Source of the DNA: Bifidobacterium breve
GTDB lineage: Bacteria; Bacteroidota; Bacteroidia; Chitinophagales; Chitinophagaceae
Length of the DNA: 5,180 nucleotides
Direction of reading: 5' to 3'
NCBI GenBank assembly: GCA_943323935.2
Contig: CALPJR020000086.1
Location: forward strand, 1-5,180
The first letter of the stretch is position 1; every line of letters starts with the position of its first letter. The notes beneath the pieces were generated by a model that had not been told where the DNA came from, did not search any database, and saw nothing but the letters and a program-made list of their open reading frames with translations. The translations under genes and the position numbers were made by a program. Of this stretch, positions 1 to 5,180 are shown in pieces.

Positions 1-453
1 ATTCAACTCTGATTTTAATCTTTCTTCGATTTCAAAACAGTCAGGGGCAGATATATCTTCTAAATTAATCCCACCAAAAGTAGGAGACAAAATTTTCACA
101 GTTCTTATAAATTCTTCAAGGTCTTTGGTGTCTAACTCTAAATCAAAAACGTCAATATCTGCAAATATTTTAAATAGGACTGCCTTCCCTTCCATCACTG
201 GCTTACTTGCAAGTGGTCCGATATCACCTAAACCTAATACAGCAGTTCCATTGGATATCACGGCGACTAAATTTCCTTTTGTAGTATACTCATATGCCTT
301 ACTAGCATCTGCTTCAATAGCTAAACATGGTGCGGCAACACCAGGAGAATAGGCCAATGCTAAATCTTTTTGAGTATCTGTTTCTTTGGTGGGGTTGACT
401 TCAATTTTACCTGGTCTTCCTTTAGCGTGATAATCTAATGCCTCTTTTTCCAT
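1..453 (-). CDS. maeB: Malic enzyme (NADP-type, MaeB-like), N-terminal part, cut by window edge
   Basis: Oxidative decarboxylation of malate to pyruvate in the cytoplasm, giving NAD(P)H. The reading frame is open from an ATG at 453-451 to base 1, giving 151 residues with no stop. Recognisable malic-enzyme signatures are [12 protein letters not shown] at residues 35-46 (Y35 is the likely catalytic Tyr), [19 protein letters not shown] at 68-86, MEGKA at 87-91 (K90 is a likely catalytic Lys) and the acidic pair E132-D133 in INLEDIS, which normally binds the divalent metal. The N-terminal [14 protein letters not shown] stretch resembles the long MaeB form that carries a C-terminal phosphotransacetylase-like domain, but that part and the NAD(P)-binding domain lie outside the window. 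The start follows the stop of the DsrE-like gene by 5 bases, so the two are probably co-transcribed. No good Shine-Dalgarno is seen; an AGG lies 12 bases before the ATG, farther than usual. The family call is firm; cofactor choice and full length are inferred. Confidence 0.93.
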   Translation of the reverse strand, partial: MEKEALDYHAKGRPGKIEVNPTKETDTQKDLALAYSPGVAAPCLAIEADASKAYEYTTKGNLVAVISNGTAVLGLGDIGPLASKPVMEGKAVLFKIFADIDVFDLELDTKDLEEFIRTVKILSPTFGGINLEDISAPDCFEIEERLKSELN

Positions 454-458
454 ATAAT

Positions 459-887
459 TTAATAACCTGTTTTTAAATAACTCCAGCCTTCTTCTTGTTT
501 CATTACTAATTCAGCTACGCCAGATGGCACTGAGCTAGCAGAAGGGATGAGCATATCTTTTCGGATGCCATATTTATTCATGGTGTTTTCGCAAGCATTG
601 AAGACAACTCCGAGCTTTGTCATAGATTCAATTTCTGAAACTAAGTGCGATTTTTCTTTGACTAAAAAATTCAAAGCTTTTCCATGTACTACTACTTCTA
701 TAGTTACTTTTCCAGGCCAAATTTTTTGAAAATTTCGAATATTGCCAAGCGTGCTAGTCCACACAGCCGTATCGGCAGAATTTAATTGCATCACCACTTG
801 ATGCATCTTTGCTTGTTTATCTTGAGCCACAACCATTGTGCTTGAGCTTATTATAAGACCCAATACAATAAGAGGTAAATATTTCAT
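459..887 (-). CDS. Exported DsrE/DsrF-family protein (periplasmic)
   Basis: A 142-residue protein of the DsrE/DsrF-like fold, a family linked to handling of sulfane sulfur on a conserved cysteine. I chose the ATG at 887-885 rather than the in-frame ATG at 923 because it starts directly with a clean signal peptide: MKYLP, a hydrophobic core to about residue 20, and a likely cleavage at VVA|QD (after residue 21). The longer form would put a polar, Tyr-rich 12-residue stretch ahead of it. The mature part shows the family pattern: VVMQLNSAD near 31-39, VEVVVHG-like strand [10 protein letters not shown] at 63-72, [11 protein letters not shown] at 93-103 with the single mature cysteine C99, the [15 protein letters not shown] segment at 113-127, and the end [12 protein letters not shown]. 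Classical DsrEFH proteins are cytoplasmic, so the signal peptide means that this one acts in the periplasm, where a SoxB-like enzyme encoded nearby would also act. A sulfur-carrier role is inferred; many exported relatives in Bacteroidota are uncharacterised. Confidence 0.85.
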   Translation of the reverse strand: MKYLPLIVLGLIISSSTMVVAQDKQAKMHQVVMQLNSADTAVWTSTLGNIRNFQKIWPGKVTIEVVVHGKALNFLVKEKSHLVSEIESMTKLGVVFNACENTMNKYGIRKDMLIPSASSVPSGVAELVMKQEEGWSYLKTGY

Positions 888-1012
888 AGTCGTTGAATAA
901 TGATATAAATAATTGCAACTCAAAATACAACATTTATAACAGAGTTTTAGCCCGATGGTCTATTGTGCATAATTTATAAATCAATCTCGTTTTTTTTAAT
1001 AAAATAATTGGG

Positions 1013-1032
1013 TAGGTGACATTTATCACCTA
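1013..1032. promoter_or_regulatory. CRP/FNR-type operator, perfect 7+7 palindrome
   Basis: TAGGTGA (1013-1019), a 6-base spacer, then TCACCTA (1026-1032): the arms are exact reverse complements. The GTGA-N6-TCAC core is the geometry recognised by CRP/FNR-family dimers. Its centre (1022.5) is about 53 bases before the exporter ATG. It is also about 41-42 bases before a start site near 1064, which the candidate -7 element at 1052-1059 would give; that is the usual class II activator position. A second copy with an identical right half lies at 3345-3364 upstream of soxB. The site is 125 bases from the divergent DsrE-like gene and could serve that side too. The palindrome is seen directly; the regulator family is inferred. 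Confidence 0.68.
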
Positions 1033-1051
1033 TCTTTTATTATTATATATA

Positions 1052-1059
1052 CACTTTTG
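1052..1059 (+). promoter_or_regulatory. Candidate Bacteroidota -7 element for the exporter-porin unit
   Basis: CACTTTTG matches the Bacteroidota -7 consensus TAnnTTTG at five of six defined positions. It lies 19 bases after the operator palindrome and would give a short AT-rich leader before the ATG at 1076. No TTTG-like -33 element is seen at the expected distance, which would fit an activator-dependent promoter. The call rests on one short match in AT-rich DNA. Confidence 0.35.
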
Positions 1060-1075
1060 TGTCAAATAATATAAC

Positions 1076-1888
1076 ATGGAAATCATAGGCTATTTGGCTT
1101 CAATTTTAATTGGTGTTTCGCTTGGTTTAATTGGCGGTGGAGGCAGTATTCTTACAGTTCCAGTTTTAGTATATTTATTTCATGTTGAACCTGTTTTAGC
1201 AACTGCTTATTCACTTTTTATAGTCGGCGCTAGTAGCCTTGTTGGTGCTTGGCCTAAATACAAGCAGGGATTTGTTAATCTAAAAACAGCTATTATTTTT
1301 GGGATTCCTTCTATCATTGCTGTATTCGCTACAAGAAAATTTTTATTACCGGCCATTCCTGCAGAGCTTGGCACCATCACTGGTTTTGAAATAACAAAAT
1401 CTTTAATGATGATGTTATTATTTGCCATTTTAATGGTTGCGGCCTCTTTTTCTATGATACGATCAAAATCTATCAATCATGAAGTAAAAGAAGAAGCTCA
1501 AAAATTTAATTACCCAATGATTTTATTAGAGGGTGCATTAGTAGGCGTACTTACTGGCTTGGTTGGTGCAGGTGGTGGTTTTTTAATTATACCCGCGTTG
1601 GTAATGTTAAGTAAACTTCCAATGAAGCAGGCTGTGGGTACTTCTCTATTGATTATTGCTGCAAAATCTTTAATTGGATTTACAGGTGACCTTGGAAATA
1701 AAACAATGGACTGGACTTTATTACTTTCTGTCACTGCGCTTGCAATTGCAGGAATTTTTATTGGAGATAAATTAAGTAAAAGCATTGATGGTAATAAATT
1801 AAAAAAAGGCTTTGGTTGGTTTGTGCTCATCATGGGGCTTTATATTATAGCACAACAATTATTTTTTCCAACAGGTACGGGACATTAA
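1076..1888 (+). CDS. TSUP (TauE/SafE) family sulfite/sulfur-anion transporter
   Basis: A 270-residue inner-membrane protein of the TSUP family, whose members move sulfite, sulfoacetate, thiosulfate or related organosulfur anions. The protein has the family's internal duplication. The first glycine-rich motif LGLIGGGGSILTVPVLVYL (residues 16-34) is followed by ATAYSLFIVGASSLVGA at 42-58. The second copy, TGLVGAGGGFLIIPALVML (160-178), is followed by AVGTSLLIIAAKSLIGFTG at 186-204. Hydrophobic segments lie near 4-34, 40-58, 68-86, 106-127, 147-178, 186-203, 213-230 and 244-263. A polar loop at about 129-145 separates the halves. The length is normal for the family. The ATG at 1076 has no Shine-Dalgarno, only an AT-rich leader. 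The gene is followed after 19 bases by the porin gene, so the two probably form one transcript behind the operator at 1013-1032. The substrate cannot be read from the sequence; the SoxB-like neighbour makes sulfite, sulfate or thiosulfate the best guesses. Confidence 0.88.
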   Translation: MEIIGYLASILIGVSLGLIGGGGSILTVPVLVYLFHVEPVLATAYSLFIVGASSLVGAWPKYKQGFVNLKTAIIFGIPSIIAVFATRKFLLPAIPAELGTITGFEITKSLMMMLLFAILMVAASFSMIRSKSINHEVKEEAQKFNYPMILLEGALVGVLTGLVGAGGGFLIIPALVMLSKLPMKQAVGTSLLIIAAKSLIGFTGDLGNKTMDWTLLLSVTALAIAGIFIGDKLSKSIDGNKLKKGFGWFVLIMGLYIIAQQLFFPTGTGH

Positions 1889-1907
1889 TCCAAAAATTTA
1901 AATTTAA

Positions 1908-3320
1908 ATGTTTAAGCCATTCCTTTTTAGTATGGCCTGTATCCTTTTGCTTTTTATCAATGCAAAAGCGCAGCACCAAGAGCTAAATGAAGCACCAAAA
2001 TTATGGGGCAAGTCCAAAAAAGAAATAGATACAACAAATCTACTTTACCGTTTTCAAATGGGCACCGTACATGGGCATTTAAGAAGCTTTTATAGCAGTA
2101 CATATAATAAAAACAGCACTGTCGAATTTGCACAAGCTATAGGTGGTGGTATACAATTTGTTTCTAAACCACTTTATAATTTTCATATTGGCGTAAGTGG
2201 ATTTTTTGTTTATGACGCATTCTCATCTGACTTAACAAAACCGCACCCTTTATCAAATACATTCAATCGATACGAGCTCGGATTATTTGATATCACCGAC
2301 CCTAGCAATAAAACAGATATCGATCGTTTAGAAGAGCTATACCTTCAATACCAAAAAAATAAATTCACCCTCACCATTGGAAAACAACTTTTAAATACCC
2401 CATTTATAAATCTACAAGATGGCAGGATGCGTCCTACAGAAGTGCAGGGAATTTTGGGTCAATATGAACATAAAAAAAATAAATTTTACGGAGGCTGGTT
2501 GAATCGATTTTCTCCAAGAAGTACGGTAGATTGGTATAAAACTGGTGCATCAATCGGTCTTTATTCTGTTGGCGTAAATATTGATGGAACAAAGTCTGGT
2601 TATAAAAACGAATTGAATTCAAGAGGCGTTGCATTAATTGGGACCGAACTTAATTTATTTAAACATCATAATATTCAGATATGGAATCAATATGTAGAAA
2701 ATATTTTTAATAGTAGTTTATTACAAGTAGATAAAACGCCCACAACCAATATCCCCTATTATTATGGGATACAATTGATTCGCCAAAATGTAGTAAATGC
2801 GGGTGGTAACCAAGCCATTGAGAAAACTTATTTTAATCCAAGTCAATCTTCATTAGTATTTGGCGCTAGAATTGGTAGAAATGTTGGCAACTGGGACCAC
2901 TCTTTCAATTTTACAAGAATTACCAAACAGGGTCGATATTTAATGCCAAGAGAATGGGGGCGTGATCCATTTTATACCTTTTTATTAGGTGAAAGGAATG
3001 AAGGCAATGGAGATCTGAATGCCTACGTCATAAAATCCAAGTACGCTGCTAAAAAGATTCCTTTAAAAATCAATTTGGGTATTGGTTACTATGATTTAGC
3101 AGATATCAAGGATTATGCAATGAACAAATACAGCTTTCCTGCTTATATGCAGTACAATTTGGATACTCGTTATGCTTTTTCAGGATTTTGGAAAGGCTGG
3201 GAACTACAAGTCATCTATTTCTATAAAGACGCAATTGCAGATACCTATGACAATCCAAAATATTATATCAATAAAGCTGATATGGGACACTTTAACCTGA
3301 TCCTAAATTTTCATTTTTAG
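1908..3320 (+). CDS. OprD-like outer-membrane beta-barrel porin
   Basis: A 470-residue outer-membrane protein. Residues 1-21 are a Sec signal peptide with a likely cut at AKA|Q (after 21). The rest is rich in alternating aromatic/polar strands (for example FHIGVSGFFVYDAF at 92-105, KFTLTIGKQLL at 152-162, KNKFYGGWLNRF at 190-201) and ends in LILNFHF, with the terminal Phe expected for recognition by the barrel-assembly machinery. The segment IGKQLLNTPFINLQDGRMRP (157-176) and the later MPREWGRDPFYTF (346-358) resemble OprD-type channels for small anions and carboxylates. There are no TonB-box/plug features and the length is too short for SusC, so this is a diffusion or substrate-specific channel rather than a TonB-dependent transporter. 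It lies 19 bases after the TSUP gene, with no terminator between them, which implies shared expression. Its role in uptake of thiosulfate or another sulfur compound is inferred from neighbours only. The barrel call is firm; the OprD assignment is from remembered family patterns. Confidence 0.78.
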   Translation: MFKPFLFSMACILLLFINAKAQHQELNEAPKLWGKSKKEIDTTNLLYRFQMGTVHGHLRSFYSSTYNKNSTVEFAQAIGGGIQFVSKPLYNFHIGVSGFFVYDAFSSDLTKPHPLSNTFNRYELGLFDITDPSNKTDIDRLEELYLQYQKNKFTLTIGKQLLNTPFINLQDGRMRPTEVQGILGQYEHKKNKFYGGWLNRFSPRSTVDWYKTGASIGLYSVGVNIDGTKSGYKNELNSRGVALIGTELNLFKHHNIQIWNQYVENIFNSSLLQVDKTPTTNIPYYYGIQLIRQNVVNAGGNQAIEKTYFNPSQSSLVFGARIGRNVGNWDHSFNFTRITKQGRYLMPREWGRDPFYTFLLGERNEGNGDLNAYVIKSKYAAKKIPLKINLGIGYYDLADIKDYAMNKYSFPAYMQYNLDTRYAFSGFWKGWELQVIYFYKDAIADTYDNPKYYINKADMGHFNLILNFHF

Positions 3321-3344
3321 CTATTTTTGAGGTAAACCTAGAAG

Positions 3345-3364
3345 ATTGTGATAAAAGTCACCTA
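3345..3364. promoter_or_regulatory. Second CRP/FNR-type operator, upstream of soxB
   Basis: ATTGTGA (3345-3351), spacer TAAAAG, TCACCTA (3358-3364). The right arm is identical to that of the palindrome at 1026-1032. The left arm keeps GTGA, and its TGTGA is the classical CRP left half-site. The centre (3354.5) is about 59 bases before the soxB ATG, close to the 53 bases seen for the first site. A -7 element placed as in the first promoter would fall on GATTTTCC (3384-3391), which is a poor match, so the start site is not resolved. The site suggests that soxB has its own promoter under the same regulator, despite following the porin gene by 93 bases. Confidence 0.6.
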
Positions 3365-3413
3365 ATTTATATTGAATTAAGCGGATTTTCCCTATCCAAA
3401 ATGAGATTTTCAA

Positions 3414-5123
3414 ATGAAAAAAAGCAATGCAGATCGTAGGAATTTTATAAAAAATGCTACTGTTTTAGGATTTGGCGTTCCAGCTTCATTAACTACAATT
3501 AGTAAAGTCCACGCTAATACAAATAACAGTATGGATCAAGCAACTGATTCAAATGAGGCAAGTACGCAAGCAGAAAATGAATTTAGCATTTTCATCACCA
3601 CCGATTTACATGCACAGATTCATACACATGATGAGTTCTTTTGGGAAAATGGCAAAGCAGTCTATAAAAAAAGAGGCGGCATAGCGGTACTTAAAACAAT
3701 GGTGGATCAATTAAGGGCTAGTCATCCACAAAATATTTTATACGATGGTGGAGATTATTTTCATGGACATGGTGTAGCTTCTTTGTCGGAAGGTGAAGCC
3801 TTGATACCATTAATGAATGCATTTAAATATGATTTAATTTTACCAGGCAACTGGGAAGTAGTGTATAAAAAGAAAAAGATGCTCTATGATATGGGGCATG
3901 CTACAGGTGCTAAGATTTGTGCGAACATGTGGCACAAAACTAATGATCCAGAAAATGGCACATTAATTTATGCTCCTTATTGGATTAAATATATTGCAGG
4001 TGCTAAAGTTGGATTTATTGGCTATACAGATCATTTAGTTCCAAAAAGACAATCTCCTGCATACAGCGAAGGCATTGGATTTACACACGCTACGGATAAT
4101 GTTGCAAAGTATATCAAGTACTTAAAAGAAGTAGAAGGATGTGGTATTATTTTTGTTGTTACGCATATGGGTCTTGCACAACAAGTTGGGCTTGCGAACG
4201 ATCCAAACATAATGGGAGCAGATTTTATTTTAGGCGCAGACACGCACGAACGTGTTCGTGTGCCAATACAGGGAAAATATACAAAAGTGGTTGAATGTGG
4301 TGCATTTGGATCCTTCTTGGGAAAACTAGATATCAAAGTCGAAGATGGAAAGATTGCTACTTATGTCTATGAATTAATGGATGTAGATCCTGAAAAATAT
4401 CCAGCAGATAAAAAAACATTGGCATTGGTTGAAAAAGCAGCAGCACCCTATCAAGATAAAATGAATCAAGTGATAGGTTATACATCAACGCCATTGGTTC
4501 GATATTTTGTTTTAGAAACACCTATGGATAATTTAATCACAGATGCGGTGATGTGGAAGTTTAAGCCTGACATTGCTTTAAGCAATGGATTTAGATTTTG
4601 TCAACCACTAGCTGTGCCAGAAAATAAAAATCAAGTGGCTATTACCAATGAGTTTTTATGGAATATGTTGCCTGTAGATTCAAATGCAAAAACAGGGGAA
4701 GTCACAGGGCTTCAAATTTTAGATTGGTTGGAAAAAGAATTAGAAAATGCATTTGCAACAGATCCAAGTAAAAGATTTGGAGGATGGTTTGTGCGTTTTG
4801 CAGGCATGGAAGTGAATTGTACCATTGGTAAACCAAGAGGGCAAAGAGTCAACTGGGTAAAAATAAAGGGACAGGCCTTAGATAAAAACAAATTGTATAA
4901 AATTGTGGCTTGTGAAAGAGAAGGAGACCCAAATGATACCTTATGTAGAATAGAAAAAGTAACCAACCCATTGGCTACGAATATAAGTTTACATGAAGTG
5001 ATCAAATCTTATTTAGCAAGCAACTCACCTGTAGCACCTAAACTAGAAGGCAGAACTATTGCAACAGATCAATCTCCTACGCTATTGACACAATTACAAG
5101 GGACTACTTATCAATTTAGATAG
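3414..5123 (+). CDS. soxB: SoxB-like thiosulfohydrolase, Tat-exported metallohydrolase
   Basis: A 569-residue periplasmic enzyme of the 5'-nucleotidase/SoxB superfamily. SoxB hydrolyses the terminal sulfonate from cysteine-S-thiosulfonate on SoxY, releasing sulfate, with a dinuclear manganese centre. Residues 7-13 (DRRNFIK) plus a weakly hydrophobic stretch form a twin-arginine signal, with a likely cut at VHA|N (after 34). The metallophosphoesterase domain (about 56-310) shows TDLHAQ (D64, H66), GGD (D114), GNWE (N146), THMG (H251) and GADTHE (H278) as probable metal or active-site residues. The usual GNHE of nucleotidases reads GNWE, so the general-acid His is replaced by Trp, a trait I associate with SoxB. 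The C-terminal domain (about 350-550) has SNGFR (R394), LPVDSNAKTGEVTGLQILDW (419-438), FGGWFVRFAGMEVNCT and GQRVNWVKIKG (476-486). The pattern and the PKLEGRTIATD end (542-552) fit SoxB better than UshA or CpdB. The length is typical. A generic 5'-nucleotidase remains possible because no soxXAYZ is in view. Confidence 0.82.
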   Translation: MKKSNADRRNFIKNATVLGFGVPASLTTISKVHANTNNSMDQATDSNEASTQAENEFSIFITTDLHAQIHTHDEFFWENGKAVYKKRGGIAVLKTMVDQLRASHPQNILYDGGDYFHGHGVASLSEGEALIPLMNAFKYDLILPGNWEVVYKKKKMLYDMGHATGAKICANMWHKTNDPENGTLIYAPYWIKYIAGAKVGFIGYTDHLVPKRQSPAYSEGIGFTHATDNVAKYIKYLKEVEGCGIIFVVTHMGLAQQVGLANDPNIMGADFILGADTHERVRVPIQGKYTKVVECGAFGSFLGKLDIKVEDGKIATYVYELMDVDPEKYPADKKTLALVEKAAAPYQDKMNQVIGYTSTPLVRYFVLETPMDNLITDAVMWKFKPDIALSNGFRFCQPLAVPENKNQVAITNEFLWNMLPVDSNAKTGEVTGLQILDWLEKELENAFATDPSKRFGGWFVRFAGMEVNCTIGKPRGQRVNWVKIKGQALDKNKLYKIVACEREGDPNDTLCRIEKVTNPLATNISLHEVIKSYLASNSPVAPKLEGRTIATDQSPTLLTQLQGTTYQFR

Positions 5124-5180
5124 ATGAAAAATTTATTTAGACTTCAATATTTAGAAAGCATAAAACCTATAAAATAAAAA
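5124..5180. other. Downstream tail, no supported gene
   Basis: The 57 bases after the soxB stop are very AT-rich. An ATG directly abuts the TAG (5121-5126) and opens a 17-codon frame, MKNLFRLQYLESIKPIK, ending in TAA at 5175-5177. It has no recognisable homology and no ribosome-binding site. It could be a chance ORF, a tiny translationally coupled peptide or the broken start of a next gene. No hairpin terminator is seen before the window ends. Confidence 0.4.

Noticed and set aside
125..352. 75-codon plus-strand ORF
   Set aside because: It lies opposite the malic enzyme coding region, whose protein carries clear family motifs; this is a shadow frame.
888..923. In-frame upstream ATG at 923 extending the DsrE-like protein by 12 residues
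   Set aside because: The extension is polar and Tyr-rich and would precede an otherwise textbook signal peptide; the ATG at 887 is the better start.
1207..1833. Two minus-strand ORFs (1207-1476 and 1510-1833)
   Set aside because: Both are antisense to the TSUP gene, whose duplicated glycine-rich motifs and membrane segments identify the real frame; neither has a recognisable domain.
1894..1905. AAATTTAAATTT self-complementary stretch before the porin start
   Set aside because: It is a low-complexity AT run expected in this base composition; it is too close to the start codon and lacks the GTGA-N6-TCAC core.
1932..1943. Cysteine at residue 11 of the porin considered as a lipoprotein lipobox
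   Set aside because: The Cys is inside the hydrophobic core and is followed by ILLLF and a normal AKA|Q cleavage site; the C-terminal Phe fits a barrel, not a lipoprotein.
3330..3339. AGGTAAACCT palindrome after the porin stop, considered as a terminator
   Set aside because: The stem is only 3-4 pairs with a tiny loop and no following T run, so it is not a credible intrinsic terminator.
3401..3439. ATG at 3401 upstream of soxB opening a 12-codon frame that overlaps the soxB start
   Set aside because: It is a short out-of-frame ORF with no ribosome-binding site; a leader-peptide role is possible but nothing supports it.
4031..5005. Minus-strand ORFs of 101 and 97 codons (4031-4336 and 4712-5005)
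   Set aside because: Both are antisense to the SoxB-like gene, in which the catalytic motifs are intact; no domain or start context supports them.

Overview
The window looks like chromosomal DNA from a member of the Bacteroidota, probably a freshwater or soil Chitinophagales/Sphingobacteriales-type organism. This is an inference from three things: strongly AT-rich DNA with AT-biased codons, start codons with no convincing Shine-Dalgarno sequence and AT-only leaders, and the overall style of the exported proteins. No mobile element, CRISPR array, tRNA or rRNA is visible.

Layout. On the minus strand, reading leftwards from about 890, lie a small exported DsrE-family protein (887-459) and, after only 5 bases, the start of a malic enzyme gene (453 to the window edge, truncated at 151 codons). 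A divergent intergenic region (888-1075) follows. On the plus strand come a TSUP/TauE-family membrane exporter (1076-1888), an OprD-like outer-membrane porin (1908-3320, 19 bases downstream), a 93-base gap, and a Tat-exported SoxB-like metallohydrolase (3414-5123). The last 57 bases hold no supportable gene.

How it fits together. The TSUP permease, outer-membrane porin, SoxB-like enzyme and periplasmic DsrE-like protein form a plausible inorganic/organic sulfur module. The porin would admit a sulfur anion such as thiosulfate, SoxB would hydrolyse a sulfonate group from a protein- or thiol-bound sulfane in the periplasm, and the TSUP protein would move sulfite or a related anion across the inner membrane. 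No soxXAYZ or soxCD gene lies in the window, so the carrier protein and electron route are unknown.

The most interesting non-coding signal is a pair of CRP/FNR-type operators. One is a perfect 7+7 palindrome (TAGGTGA-N6-TCACCTA, 1013-1032) upstream of the exporter-porin pair. The other is a close relative with an identical right half-site (ATTGTGA-N6-TCACCTA, 3345-3364) upstream of soxB. They sit at similar distances from their start codons (centres about 53 and 59 bases upstream), which suggests that one regulator controls both transcription units.
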